Counted from the stretch's first letter, positions 1 to 9,505 are shown. The stretch is 64,000 nucleotides of DNA from JBBSUQ01 sp964389755 (GCA_964389755.1 CAYMEW010000001.1:134848-198847), one strand, 5' to 3'. Notes: a model not told the origin generated them from the letters alone. Numbers and translations: made by a program.

Positions 1-1884
1 CAGGATCTTCCGCATGCTCCGTACCTGTTCATGATGGGCGTCGGAGAATTTAAAGTTGTGAAAGATACCTATACGCGCCCCGACGGTTCGAAAATGGATG
101 TGAATTATTACGTAGAACCCGAATGGGAATCGTATGCTAAAGATATTTTCGGGGAAACACCCGATATGATCGCGTATTTCTCAAAGTTGATGCAGGTGGA
201 ATATCCATGGGACAAATACGACCAGATCGTTGTGCGCGAATATGTTTCCGGAGCCATGGAAAATACGAGTGCCGTTGTTTTCGGGGACTTCGTGTACCAG
301 ACGGATCGCGAGTTGCTGGACAGCGACAATAATTCCACGATCGCGCATGAACTGTTTCACCACTGGTTCGGGGACCTCGTAACCTGTGAGTCCTGGTCAA
401 ACCTTCCGCTGAACGAATCATTCGCTAATTATTCGCAATACCTGTGGGACGAGCACCGTTACGGCCTCGACGAAGCGGCGTACAATGCCCAGAAAGAAAT
501 GGACGGTTATTTCCAAAGCGCTGCTGCACAGGGTTACCACGATTTGATCTGGTTTACCTACGACGAACGTGAGCAGATGTTTGACGGCCATTCGTACAAT
601 AAGGGAGGACGTATCCTGCACATGTTGCGCTGTTACCTCGGTGACGAAGCATTTTTCCAGGGCATGCACAACTACCTGGTCGAAAACAAATTCAAACCGG
701 CGGAATTCCACCAGTTAAGACTGGCCTTTGAAGCGGTGTGCGGCGAAGACCTCAACTGGTTCTTCAACCAGTGGTTTCTCGGCTCGGGCCACCCGGATCT
801 CGAAGTACGTTATGACAACATCACGGACAGCGTAAGCATTTCTGTTTCCCAGTTACAGGACCTGGAGAAATTCCCGCTGTTCAAACTTCCGGTGGATGTA
901 GTAACTTATGATGACAACGGAAAACATGTTTCCCGCATTGTGATCGATGAAAGCGCGCAGTCGTTCACCCTTCCGGTAGCGGGTACGCTGAAAGGAATCG
1001 TATTTGACGACCGGCAGATGCTACTCGGTACGATTTCCGAGAAAAAGCCGGCTTCATATTATGTGTACCAGTATTACAATCATCCCGCTTATCGCGTTCG
1101 TCTCGAAGGCCTCATGCAGGGATCCCGTGAGCGCGAAGCCGACGCCGGTCAAAAGCTGGTTCTGGCAGCTCTGGAAGATCCATTCTGGGATATCCGGAAT
1201 ACGGCCATCGATAAAATGGTGCGCTTGACAGGTGAATATAAAACCACCGGCATCAACCTCATTCGCAACATGGCCATGAACGATTCATCCAGTTCAGTGC
1301 GTGCCAAGGCGATCACTTTCCTGGCGGATAGAAACCTGCCGGAAGCGGAATTAAAAGCAATGCTGGAAACCGTATTTGCGAAAGAGCGCTCCTACCATGT
1401 TCTGACAGCTGCCCTGAAGGCACTGGCCGAAGTTGATTCGAAGGCAGCACTGACACGGGCCGACAATTTATTGAAGGAAGATCCGTCGTCGCAGTTGCTC
1501 GTGGGTATTTCCCAACTTTACTCCAAATACGGGAGTGATGACAAAGCAACTTTTTTCCGCGAGACACTGCGCAGTGGTAACCTCAAAGGCTTTGACGAAC
1601 TGTCGATACTGAATGCGTATGTGATCTTCTGCGTGGAGCACCCGGATCAGCTCGGAGCCTGTGTGGAGGATCTCGCTTACCTCAAAGAGAATGGTGGAAT
1701 GTACACGAAAATGTTCCTTTCACAGTTTACTGACGGGCTGACGAAGCGCCTGCAGTCTGAGATCGCCGATAACAAACTGGAAATCGAAACACTGGAAAAG
1801 GCGGAGGACCTCGGAAAGGTCAACGAACTGAATGAAGAAAATGCTTATTACGAAGGAATCATTGAGGAGTTGAAAAAGCTCTGA
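1..1884 (+). CDS. M1 family zinc aminopeptidase, 5' end cut off by window edge
   Basis: The frame is open to the left edge, so the N-terminus and any signal peptide are not visible; about 627 codons remain. M1 (aminopeptidase N type) enzymes remove N-terminal residues from peptides using one zinc. Counting from the first visible codon, the substrate-binding GAMEN motif is at 84-88, HExxH at 116-120 and the third zinc ligand Glu at 139, 19 residues after the second His as the family requires. Tyr199 fits the transition-state tyrosine. From about residue 360 the chain is helical and HEAT-like, the usual C-terminal half. A terminator follows at 1910-1939. Family assignment is firm; cell location and substrate are not visible. 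Confidence 0.95.
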   Translation, partial: QDLPHAPYLFMMGVGEFKVVKDTYTRPDGSKMDVNYYVEPEWESYAKDIFGETPDMIAYFSKLMQVEYPWDKYDQIVVREYVSGAMENTSAVVFGDFVYQTDRELLDSDNNSTIAHELFHHWFGDLVTCESWSNLPLNESFANYSQYLWDEHRYGLDEAAYNAQKEMDGYFQSAAAQGYHDLIWFTYDEREQMFDGHSYNKGGRILHMLRCYLGDEAFFQGMHNYLVENKFKPAEFHQLRLAFEAVCGEDLNWFFNQWFLGSGHPDLEVRYDNITDSVSISVSQLQDLEKFPLFKLPVDVVTYDDNGKHVSRIVIDESAQSFTLPVAGTLKGIVFDDRQMLLGTISEKKPASYYVYQYYNHPAYRVRLEGLMQGSREREADAGQKLVLAALEDPFWDIRNTAIDKMVRLTGEYKTTGINLIRNMAMNDSSSSVRAKAITFLADRNLPEAELKAMLETVFAKERSYHVLTAALKALAEVDSKAALTRADNLLKEDPSSQLLVGISQLYSKYGSDDKATFFRETLRSGNLKGFDELSILNAYVIFCVEHPDQLGACVEDLAYLKENGGMYTKMFLSQFTDGLTKRLQSEIADNKLEIETLEKAEDLGKVNELNEENAYYEGIIEELKKL

Positions 1885-1909
1885 TCTCTTATAAAGAACG
1901 AATTACGCG

Positions 1910-1939
1910 AACCGCTGATGTATGTCAGCGGTTTTTTTT
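1910..1939 (+). terminator. Rho-independent terminator of the M1 peptidase gene
   Basis: A 9-bp perfect stem AACCGCTGA / TCAGCGGTT with a 5-6 base loop is followed by a run of T, 26 bp after the stop codon. Confidence 0.85.
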
Positions 1940-2118
1940 GTGCGGGAATACTCGTTTCAGTACTGTTTAGACTCATAGTGTGATCATTTTTCGACGAAAA
2001 GCTTGCCGGATAAACGAATTGCAGGCAGAGCGGAACAGATTTGCAGGCCTGCTCTCCGATAACCAGCGCGGCACAAACCGGACAATCGTACAGCATAAGG
2101 TGATTCGACTACCTTAAT
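1940..2118. other. Intergenic spacer between convergent genes
   Basis: Lies between the terminator of the M1 peptidase and the terminator of nrdA. An 82-codon minus-strand frame crosses it but overlaps both the peptidase end and its terminator and resembles no protein, so I do not call a gene. Nothing else is seen. Confidence 0.6.
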
Positions 2119-2154
2119 GAAAAAAGTCCATTCGCCGGATGACGAATGGACTTG
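2119..2154 (-). terminator. Rho-independent terminator of nrdA
   Basis: An 11-bp perfect stem AAGTCCATTCG / CGAATGGACTT with an 8-base loop; on the minus strand it is followed by a T run. It sits 25 bp past the nrdA stop. Confidence 0.85.
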
Positions 2155-2178
2155 TATGATACTTGTTGTTTGTAAGGT

Positions 2179-4539
2179 CTATCCCGAACACATTTCGCAG
2201 TTTTCCGGATCGTCGAGTGAGCAGGCGATTGCCGCTTGTTGTTCCTCCACGGTCTGTGCCTTCGGCATGGAAACCACGTTTTTGTCCACTGTAAACTTGA
2301 TCGCGTCCGTAGCTGCTTTTGTTCGCAGGTAATACATCCCGGTTTTCAGTCCTTTTTCCCAACCATAGAAGTGCATGGAGGTCAGCTTCCCGAAGTTGGC
2401 ATTTTCCATGAAGATGTTGAGTGACTGTGACTGGCAAATGTAAGCCCCGCGATCTGCTGCCTGGTCGATGATCGCTTTTTGTGAAATTTCCCAGGCTGTT
2501 TTATACAGTTCTTTCAGGTTTTGCGGAATTTCATCGATGTTCTGAATGGAACCGTTGGAAGCCATGATCTTCTGACGCATGTCCTTTGTCCAGAGTCCTT
2601 CTTTAACGAGGTCTTTCAGCAGGTGTTTGTTTACGATGATAAATTCACCGGAAAGTACGCGGCGCGTATAAATGTTCGACGTATACGGCTCGAAGCATTC
2701 GTTATTTCCAAGGATCTGAGCTGTAGAAGCTGTTGGCATCGGAGCAAGCAACAGGGAGTTACGCACACCGTGTGTTTTCACTTCTTCGCGCAGGATGTCC
2801 CATTCCCAGCGACCGGTCGGGGCAACACCCCACATGTCAAACTGGAAAATTCCTTTTGATACCGGTGAACCGGCGTATGTTTCGTACGGACCGTCCACTT
2901 TTGCCAGGTCTTTGGAAGCTGTCATGGATGCATAATAGATCGTCTCGAACACTTCACGGTTGAGTGCGCGTGCTTCATCCGACTCGAAGGGGAAGCCCAT
3001 CATGATAAACGCATCTGCAAGTCCCTGTACACCAAGGCCGATCGGGCGGTGACGCATATTCGAGTTGCGTGCTTCTTCTACCGGGTAGAAGTTTCCGTCG
3101 ATGATCTTATTGAGGTTGAGCGTAGCCTGGTAAGCCACTTCAAACAGTTTGTCGTGATCGAAAGTATTTTCTTCCGTTACGAATTTCGGAAGTGCGATCG
3201 ATGCGAGGTTACACACTGCGGTTTCATCCGGCGCCGTGTACTCGATGATCTCCGTACAGAGGTTCGAAGATTTGATCGTTCCGAGGTTCTGCTGGTTCGA
3301 TTTGCTGTTTGCCGAATCTTTGTACAGCATGTAAGGTGTTCCCGTTTCGATCTGTGACTCCAGGATCTTAAACCACAGGTCCTGTGCCTTGATCGTTTTA
3401 CGTCCTTTTCCGGCCGCTTCGTAGCCGAGGTACAATTTTTCAAATTCGGCGCTGTGCGTATCGGAAAGTCCCGGGCACTCGTGCGGACACATCAGGGTCC
3501 ATTCTCCGTTCTCCTTCACGCGTTTCATGAAAAGGTCCGGGATCCAGAGTGCGTAGAACAGGTCACGTGCACGTTGTTCTTCTTTCCCGTGATTCTTTTT
3601 CAGATCGAGGAAATCAAAGATATCGGCATGCCACGGCTCCATGTAGATTGCGAAAGATCCTTTACGTTTTCCGCCACCCTGGTCCACATAACGTGCTGTG
3701 TCGTTGAATACACGCAGCATCGGTACGATCCCGTTGGAAGTTCCGTTCGTTCCCTTGATGTAAGATCCTGTCGCACGAATATTGTGAATAGCCAGACCGA
3801 TACCTCCCGCGGATTGCGAAATCTGAGCGCATGATTTCAGGGTATCGTAAATTCCGTGAATGCTGTCTTCTTTCATGGTAAGCAGGAAGCAGGAAGACAT
3901 TTGCGGTTTCGGTGTACCGGCATTGAACAGGGTCGGTGTGGCGTGCGTGAACCAGCCTTCTGACATCAGGTTATATGTCTTGATCGCCGACTGAATGTCG
4001 TTCTTGTGAATTCCAACCGCCACGCGCATCAGCATTTGTTGCGGACGCTCGGCGATCTCTCCGTCGAGTTTGAGCAGGTAAGAGCGCGTGAGGGTTTTAA
4101 ACCCGAAGTAATCGTAACGGAAATCGCGGTCGTAGATAATACTGGAGTCGAGCACCTCGCGATTGTCCATGATCACCTGGTATACATCATCCGCGAGCAG
4201 GGAAGCGCGCTCCCCGGTTTTCGGATCCACGTAATTGTACAGGTCTTCCATCACTTCCGAAAAGGCTTTTTTCGTTTCCTTGTGCAGGTTCGAAACAGCG
4301 ATTCGTGAAGCGAGCAGGGCATAATCCGGGTGATCGATCGTTTTTGCCGCAGCTACTTCGGCAGCCAGGTTATCCAGATCGGTTGTCAGTACACCGTCGT
4401 AAATCCCTTCGATTACCTTCATGGCAACCGCTTCCGGGGATACGAGGGGATCCAACCCGTAGCACATCTTCATGATGCGCGCTGTAATTTTATCGAATTT
4501 GACGGCTTCCTTGCGTCCGTCTCTTTTTACTACATACAT
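2179..4539 (-). CDS. nrdA: Ribonucleoside-diphosphate reductase alpha (large) subunit, class Ia
   Basis: Reduces ribonucleotides to deoxyribonucleotides together with the radical-generating beta subunit encoded next to it. The 786-residue protein begins with an ATP-cone allosteric domain (about 1-90, starting MYVVKRDGRKE). Active-site cysteines are seen in SSCFLL, SNLCTEI and AVCNLAS, and the mobile tail ends ENCEMCSG with the shuttling Cys pair C781/C784. The motif NNECFEPYTSNIYTRR resembles the eukaryotic-type large subunit. Length fits the family. nrdB lies 39 bp upstream on the same strand, so the two form an operon read nrdB-nrdA. A terminator follows at 2119-2154. Confidence 0.97.
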   Translation of the reverse strand: MYVVKRDGRKEAVKFDKITARIMKMCYGLDPLVSPEAVAMKVIEGIYDGVLTTDLDNLAAEVAAAKTIDHPDYALLASRIAVSNLHKETKKAFSEVMEDLYNYVDPKTGERASLLADDVYQVIMDNREVLDSSIIYDRDFRYDYFGFKTLTRSYLLKLDGEIAERPQQMLMRVAVGIHKNDIQSAIKTYNLMSEGWFTHATPTLFNAGTPKPQMSSCFLLTMKEDSIHGIYDTLKSCAQISQSAGGIGLAIHNIRATGSYIKGTNGTSNGIVPMLRVFNDTARYVDQGGGKRKGSFAIYMEPWHADIFDFLDLKKNHGKEEQRARDLFYALWIPDLFMKRVKENGEWTLMCPHECPGLSDTHSAEFEKLYLGYEAAGKGRKTIKAQDLWFKILESQIETGTPYMLYKDSANSKSNQQNLGTIKSSNLCTEIIEYTAPDETAVCNLASIALPKFVTEENTFDHDKLFEVAYQATLNLNKIIDGNFYPVEEARNSNMRHRPIGLGVQGLADAFIMMGFPFESDEARALNREVFETIYYASMTASKDLAKVDGPYETYAGSPVSKGIFQFDMWGVAPTGRWEWDILREEVKTHGVRNSLLLAPMPTASTAQILGNNECFEPYTSNIYTRRVLSGEFIIVNKHLLKDLVKEGLWTKDMRQKIMASNGSIQNIDEIPQNLKELYKTAWEISQKAIIDQAADRGAYICQSQSLNIFMENANFGKLTSMHFYGWEKGLKTGMYYLRTKAATDAIKFTVDKNVVSMPKAQTVEEQQAAIACSLDDPENCEMCSG

Positions 4540-4578
4540 GGGCGCTCTTTTTTATATAGGGTTTGTTTTATTCGGTAT

Positions 4579-5565
4579 TTAAAAATCTTCGTCGAGGCTG
4601 AATGTCTGGTTTTCTTTTCCGGCCATTACTCCTGCTTTCTGGTATTCTCCGACGCGTTTTTCGAAGAAGTTGCTTTTTCCCTGGATCGAGATCATATCCA
4701 TAAAGTCGAAGGGGTTGGTCACGTTAAACACTTTTTCGTTCCCGAGTTCGAGCAGCAATCTGTCCGCCACGAATTCGATATACTGACTCATCAGGTCGCT
4801 GTTCATTCCGATCAGTTTTACGGGCAGCGCCTCGAGGATGAATTCTTTTTCGATCTTCACGGCATCCAGGATGATCTCTTTCACCTGTTCTTTCGGAAGT
4901 TGTGTTTTGAGGTGATTTGTATAAAGCAGGCATGCAAAATCGCAGTGCAGTCCTTCGTCGCGTGAGATCAGTTCGTTCGAAAATGAAAGACCCGGCATGA
5001 GTCCGCGTTTTTTCAACCAGTAGATCGAGCAGAAAGACCCGGAGAAGAAAATGCCTTCCACGGCCGCAAAGGCCACGAGTCGTTCGGCAAAATTCCCGTT
5101 ATCGATCCAGCGCAGGGCCCAGTCCGCTTTTTTGCGCACGCAGTCCATCGTCTCGATCGCGTTGAAGAGGTACGATTTATCTTTCGAATCTTTAATATAT
5201 GTATCGATCAGCAACGAATACGTTTCCGAATGGATGTTTTCGATCGCTACCTGGAACCCGTAAAAGAACTTCGCTTCGGTATATTGCACTTCCGAGAGGA
5301 AGTTCTCCGCGAGGTTCTCGTTCACGATCCCGTCCGAAGCAGCAAAGAAAGCAAGTACATGCTTGATAAAATGACGCTCGTTGTCATTGAGTTTGTTTTC
5401 CCAGTCTACCAGGTCCGGGGCGAGATCGATCTCTTCCGCCGTCCAGAAACTGGCTTCCGCCTTCTTGTAGAACGCCCAGATGTCATCGTGCTGGATCGGA
5501 AACAGGACAAAACGGTTCTTGTTTTCCTGCAGTATCGGTTCCATTTGTTGTTCGTTATTTGTCAT
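4579..5565 (-). CDS. nrdB: Ribonucleoside-diphosphate reductase beta (small) subunit, class Ia
   Basis: Carries the diiron/tyrosyl radical used by NrdA. I chose the ATG at 5565 (MTNNEQQ) over an in-frame ATG 13 codons earlier (5604), because the extra residues are a Lys/Glu-rich run unlike the family and an AAGGA-like site precedes 5565. Numbered from this start, the ligand Asp78 (FFAASDG), the pair Glu109/His112 (ENIHSE) and the radical Tyr116 are in place, with DEGLHCDFA supplying further ligands. The wording matches the eukaryotic-type R2 subunit (EAKFFYGFQ...ENIHSETYSLLI) rather than E. coli NrdB. It is the first gene of the nrdB-nrdA operon, and the AT-rich gap upstream is its likely control region. 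Confidence 0.96.
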   Translation of the reverse strand: MTNNEQQMEPILQENKNRFVLFPIQHDDIWAFYKKAEASFWTAEEIDLAPDLVDWENKLNDNERHFIKHVLAFFAASDGIVNENLAENFLSEVQYTEAKFFYGFQVAIENIHSETYSLLIDTYIKDSKDKSYLFNAIETMDCVRKKADWALRWIDNGNFAERLVAFAAVEGIFFSGSFCSIYWLKKRGLMPGLSFSNELISRDEGLHCDFACLLYTNHLKTQLPKEQVKEIILDAVKIEKEFILEALPVKLIGMNSDLMSQYIEFVADRLLLELGNEKVFNVTNPFDFMDMISIQGKSNFFEKRVGEYQKAGVMAGKENQTFSLDEDF

Positions 5566-6099
5566 TTTTTCCTTCTTTTTTGATTCCCTTTCTTTCGCTG
5601 TCAATTACCAAACAGTAACGCTTTTTCACTTTAATCAGAGGTGACAAAGCCCCCTGGTGAAAGAACGTTTATTTTTCACCGTTTGTTTTATTTATTAAAT
5701 ATGTTGTTTCCCCTTTTTCCGTGAAATATCAGGTCCGTAATCCGGTCTGATTCGTTACTTGAGGCATACAAATTTTGTCAAAAAACTTTCTAAACGCAAT
5801 TAAAGAAATTCACAATTCCTTAACGTTATCAACATTAAAATTCGCAATCCCTTTGGTGACAAACCCTAGCAACTTTTTCAACAGCGGAGACAAAGATATT
5901 CACAGTTAAAAAGTCATAATTAGTCGACAAAATTCAAAAATTCGTCAACCGATTGACAGAAAAGCGATTTTCGAAACTCTCTATAAAATTAACGGACTTT
6001 TGAAGGCCGGTCAACCCGTTTTTTTTATTATTTTAAACAGCAAATTGTGGATAATAGCCGGATCGCAACCAGGCACCGGATTCACAAAATTTACGGCGT
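5566..6099. promoter_or_regulatory. AT-rich divergent control region of nrdB and comF
   Basis: About 530 bp without a plausible gene. It holds an exact DnaA box (6046-6054), a one-mismatch box TTATCAACA (5826-5834), an inverted pair GGTGAAA/TTTCACC (5656-5662 and 5674-5680, 11-bp spacer) and a 9-bp direct repeat GGTGACAAA (5640-5648 and 5855-5863). ATTCACA-type words recur near 5809, 5898 and 6082. The two ends drive divergent genes. No clear TAnnTTTG promoter for nrdB was found. The 9-mer repeat alone is near chance level. Confidence 0.5.
6046..6054 (-). promoter_or_regulatory. Exact consensus DnaA box
   Basis: TGTGGATAA, the reverse complement of the consensus TTATCCACA, 46 bp before comF. 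DnaA is known to regulate nrdAB transcription in E. coli; whether it does so here, or whether the site is an origin element, is inference. Confidence 0.5.
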
Positions 6100-6801
6100 A
6101 TGCTTATCCGAAAATGGCGCGACGATCTCGCTCACCTCATCTATCCCGAAAGTTGCCTGTTTTGCGCAGACGAACTCCCGGATGCCACTCACCCGCTTTG
6201 TCTCTTCTGCCGGGATAACCTGCAATTCACCCGCTTCGAGGAATACCGCACCGAAAGTCCGCTCGACCAACTGTTTTGGGGACGCATCCCCGTACACGGC
6301 TCTTACGCCCTGCTTCACTATGATAAAGATGCACACACCCGCCGACTGTTGCATGCACTGAAGTACAAACACCGCGAAGACCTCGGAACCACGCTCGGAA
6401 AAATGATCGGCGAACGCATTTCAGAACTCAAAAATTTTAAAGACCTCGATGCGCTCTTACCGGTTCCGCTGCACCCGAAAAAGATGTACCTGCGCGGTTA
6501 CAACCAAAGTTCGGCAATCGCGCGAGGAATCGCTTCCGAAATGGATGTGCAGGTCGATGAACGTTTCCTCCGGCGCACACGACACGGATCCAGCCAGACG
6601 AAGAAAGGACGGTTCGGGCGGTGGGACAATGTGCAGCAAACTTTTGCCCTCCAAACCAAATCCGCTCACTCTTACAAACACGTGGCCCTCGTGGATGACG
6701 TGATCACCACCGGCGCTACACTCGAATCAATTATCCGGCAGATTCACGAAAATTATCCCGACCTTCGCGTAAGCGTAATAGCGCTCGCACTTACCCGGTA
6801 A
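6100..6801 (+). CDS. comF: ComF family phosphoribosyltransferase-fold protein
   Basis: A 233-residue protein with the two-part ComF architecture: an N-terminal zinc-finger-like part with C19-x2-C22 and C34-x2-C37, and a C-terminal phosphoribosyltransferase fold with the PRPP-binding loop VDDVITTGAT at about 198-207. ComF proteins are needed for uptake of single-stranded DNA in natural transformation, or act in DNA metabolism; the exact reaction is not settled for this family. The gene runs divergently from nrdB and abuts the next gene without any gap. Length is typical. The family call is firm; a role in competence is inferred by homology only. Confidence 0.9.
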   Translation: MLIRKWRDDLAHLIYPESCLFCADELPDATHPLCLFCRDNLQFTRFEEYRTESPLDQLFWGRIPVHGSYALLHYDKDAHTRRLLHALKYKHREDLGTTLGKMIGERISELKNFKDLDALLPVPLHPKKMYLRGYNQSSAIARGIASEMDVQVDERFLRRTRHGSSQTKKGRFGRWDNVQQTFALQTKSAHSYKHVALVDDVITTGATLESIIRQIHENYPDLRVSVIALALTR

Positions 6802-7809
6802 ATGACAACAAAAAAATACCTTATCATCGGTGGCGGACTTGCAGGCACAAGCCTGGCCATTCACTTAATCCGCGCAGGTCAGGATGTAACTCTTATCGAC
6901 AGCGGAGAAAATCACAGCAGCCGTGTCGCTGCCGGGCAGATCAACCCGATCGTGTTTCGACGCATGAACAAAAGCTGGCGCGTTGACGAATTCTTTCCGT
7001 ATGCCGAAGACTTTTACCGAAGCCTGGAAACAGAAGAACAAACCCTTTTTGTGAATATCCGCATTCGGCGTTTCTTCTCCTCCGAACAGGAAAAACAATT
7101 CTGGCTCGACCGGCAACATGAAGAGGAATACCGCGACTACCTGGAACCTTTCGATCCGGAACAACAGGATTTTCCTTTTGCACACAATCCTTTTGGAAGT
7201 GCCGTGGTCAAAAAGGCAGCCTTCGTACGCGCAACCAAATACCTCGACGCAGCCCGGCGGTTCATTGAATCAAAAGGTACGTGGATCACGAATACGGTAC
7301 ACTGGGATCAGCTCGATGCTCAAACAGGAAGCTACAATGGAATTCCATACGAATGCATTATTCTCTGCACGGGCTACCGGCACCGGGAAAACCCCTTCTT
7401 TGAACATCAAAAGATCCAGCAAACCAAAGGCGAAATACTGACCGTTTCCGCCGAAGGAGTACCAACAAACGAAGCACTCAACCGGAAATGCTTCCTGATC
7501 CCGCTTTCGGAAACACAGTTTCGCGTCGGTTCAAATTATAAATGGGACGATGCCACCACCAACCCGACATCCGAAGCACGCGAATTTATCACTGAAAACG
7601 CGAAACAGCTTTTAAACGTTCCTTTTAAAACGGAGGAACAGGTTGCCGGGGTTCGACCCACAACCGTTAATCGTCGCCCAGTTGCGGAGATCCATCCCGA
7701 TTACCCGAAACTGGCCATGCTCAATGGTCTCGGATCCAAAGGATACCTGCTCGCCCCGCTACTCGGAAAGGAATTTTCAGAAGTGCTGATGACTTCCGTG
7801 ACAGATTAA
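6802..7809 (+). CDS. FAD-dependent oxidoreductase (DAO/glycine oxidase-like family)
   Basis: A 335-residue flavoprotein. Its N-terminus is a Rossmann dinucleotide-binding motif (YLIIGGGLAGTSLAIHL, GxGxxG at about 9-14) ending in an acidic residue in TLID. The C-terminus has the DAO-family pattern GVRPTTVNRRPVAEIHP and NGLGSKGYLLAPLLG. DAO enzymes oxidise amines or amino acids; the substrate here is unknown. The ATG follows the comF TAA with zero spacing, so translation is probably coupled. No metabolic neighbour gives a substrate. It could also be annotated as a generic NAD(P)/FAD-dependent oxidoreductase. Confidence 0.85.
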   Translation: MTTKKYLIIGGGLAGTSLAIHLIRAGQDVTLIDSGENHSSRVAAGQINPIVFRRMNKSWRVDEFFPYAEDFYRSLETEEQTLFVNIRIRRFFSSEQEKQFWLDRQHEEEYRDYLEPFDPEQQDFPFAHNPFGSAVVKKAAFVRATKYLDAARRFIESKGTWITNTVHWDQLDAQTGSYNGIPYECIILCTGYRHRENPFFEHQKIQQTKGEILTVSAEGVPTNEALNRKCFLIPLSETQFRVGSNYKWDDATTNPTSEAREFITENAKQLLNVPFKTEEQVAGVRPTTVNRRPVAEIHPDYPKLAMLNGLGSKGYLLAPLLGKEFSEVLMTSVTD

Positions 7810-7837
7810 ATTTACATTTTTACTGAAAAAAATCACC

Positions 7838-8164
7838 ATGATCGGAATTCTCCTCCTCTTTTTTATCACCCGCATGTTTTACCGCCTTGCCGACACCTAC
7901 AAGCGCAGCAAATGGTTGTATGCCATTTTATCCATCGTCGTTTACTACGGCGTAACGATCCTGTTCTACTTTATAGTGCGTGTGATCATCAGCCTTAATC
8001 CGAACACCCTACTTAGTGCGGACGAAGAACTGATCCTCGGACTGGTTGGCATTCCTTTCGGACTCGGAGCACTATGGCTTTTGTATACGCTGCTCAAACG
8101 AAACTGGTCCTCCAAAGGGCCGAAAACAGCATATTCCGAACTGCTCGATACGGATCTTGAATAA
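7838..8164 (+). CDS. Small integral membrane protein, unknown function
   Basis: 108 residues with about three hydrophobic segments: residues 1-15 (MIGILLLFFITRMF), about 25-52 (LYAILSIVVYYGVTILFYFI) and about 66-88 (LILGLVGIPFGLGALWLLYTLL), followed by a short charged tail. It starts 28 bp after the oxidoreductase on the same strand and probably closes the comF operon. Its end faces the hemL stop 20 bp away. I do not recognise the family and assign no function. Confidence 0.65.
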   Translation: MIGILLLFFITRMFYRLADTYKRSKWLYAILSIVVYYGVTILFYFIVRVIISLNPNTLLSADEELILGLVGIPFGLGALWLLYTLLKRNWSSKGPKTAYSELLDTDLE

Positions 8165-8184
8165 ATTCCTGAACTTTTCGCGAC

Positions 8185-9492
8185 TTAAAGGCCGAATACT
8201 TCGTCGAGGGCATCACAAAATGCAGTAGCCGCGATTTCCAGTATCTCCCGCGTGTGCGCCTGGCTGATAAACCCGACCTCATACCCACTCGGTCCGATGT
8301 ATACTCCACGAGATAAAAGCGCTGCGAACAAACGTTTGAAATCCGTCATATCCGGGTCGATCTCCGAAGATCGTCGCACGGTTTTTTTCCCGGCAAAGTT
8401 CATCCAGAATATGGAGGCAATACTCACCAGTTCAAAATCGTATCCTTTTTTGGCCGTGTGATCATTAATGATTGAAACAAAGAATTGCGTGCGCTCCTTC
8501 TGCTTTTCATAAAAACCCTCTTTGGCACATTCTTTCAGTTGTGCGATTCCCGCAGCCATTGCCACCGGGTTTCCTGAGAGTGTTCCCGCCTGGTAAACAG
8601 GCCCGTCGGGCGATACGCAGGACATGATCTCGGCACTGGCGCCGTAAGCTCCGACCGGGAGTCCGCCCCCGATAATTTTACCATAAGTTACCAGGTCCGG
8701 TTTGATGTCGTAATATTCAGCCGCACCCGAAAAGGCAACCCGGAAACCGGAAATAACCTCATCGAAGAAAAGCAGGATGCCGTGTTCGGTGCACAATTTG
8801 CGCAGTTCAAGCAAAAAAGTCTTTTCCTGTAGTAAAAGTCCGTTATTCGCCGGTATCGGCTCGATGATCGCACAGGCAATTTCGTCTTTATGTGCTTCGA
8901 CGCAGTTTCGCAGGGCTTCAATATCATTCAGTGGCACGACGAGTGTTTCATTTGCAAAACTTTCCGGAACCCCGGCACTGGAAGACGTTCCAAGCGTCGC
9001 GAGCCCACTTCCCGCTTTTACCAGCAAAGAATCGGAATGGCCGTGATAACATCCTTCGAATTTCAGGACCTTATCGCGTTTGGTATACCCGCGCGCCAGC
9101 CGCAATGCGCTCATGACGGCTTCCGTACCCGAACTTACAAAACGGATCTTTTCGATAAAGGGATTGCGCGACAATATGAGTTCGGCCAGTTCATTCTCGA
9201 GGCGGGTCGGTGCCCCGAAACTACTTCCGTTGGACATTGCCTCCATCACGGCATCGAAAACACCCGGATGATTGTGTCCGAGGATCAGCGGTCCCCAACT
9301 TCCGCAGAAATCGATAAATTCGTTATCGTCCTCATCCCAGATATAGCTGCCTTTTCCTTTTTTAAAGAAGAGTGGCGGCCCGTCCACTGATTTAAACGCT
9401 CTTACAGGGGAGTTCACTCCACCCGGAAAATAGTGCTTTGCTTCTTCGAAAAGTGCTGCTGAAGTTGTACGGGAGATCTGTTTGGATGCCAT
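8185..9492 (-). CDS. hemL: Glutamate-1-semialdehyde 2,1-aminomutase
   Basis: Converts glutamate-1-semialdehyde to 5-aminolevulinate, the second step of the C5 tetrapyrrole (haem) pathway, in the cytoplasm with PLP. The 435-residue sequence has the family start FPGGVNSPVRAF, the PLP-contact region SSGTEAVMSALRLARG (about 120-134), D244 in FFDEVISGFR and the Schiff-base lysine K272 in VTYGKIIGGGLP. Length is normal. It is transcribed alone; a -7 element (TAATTTTG) lies at 9506-9513, about 14 bp before the ATG. No other haem gene is in the window. Confidence 0.97.
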   Translation of the reverse strand: MASKQISRTTSAALFEEAKHYFPGGVNSPVRAFKSVDGPPLFFKKGKGSYIWDEDDNEFIDFCGSWGPLILGHNHPGVFDAVMEAMSNGSSFGAPTRLENELAELILSRNPFIEKIRFVSSGTEAVMSALRLARGYTKRDKVLKFEGCYHGHSDSLLVKAGSGLATLGTSSSAGVPESFANETLVVPLNDIEALRNCVEAHKDEIACAIIEPIPANNGLLLQEKTFLLELRKLCTEHGILLFFDEVISGFRVAFSGAAEYYDIKPDLVTYGKIIGGGLPVGAYGASAEIMSCVSPDGPVYQAGTLSGNPVAMAAGIAQLKECAKEGFYEKQKERTQFFVSIINDHTAKKGYDFELVSIASIFWMNFAGKKTVRRSSEIDPDMTDFKRLFAALLSRGVYIGPSGYEVGFISQAHTREILEIAATAFCDALDEVFGL

Positions 9493-9505
9493 TCCTTTTT
9501 TCCGG

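Noticed and set aside
1848..2096. An 82-codon minus-strand frame at the end of the M1 gene
   Set aside because: It overlaps the peptidase gene and its terminator and has no recognisable features.
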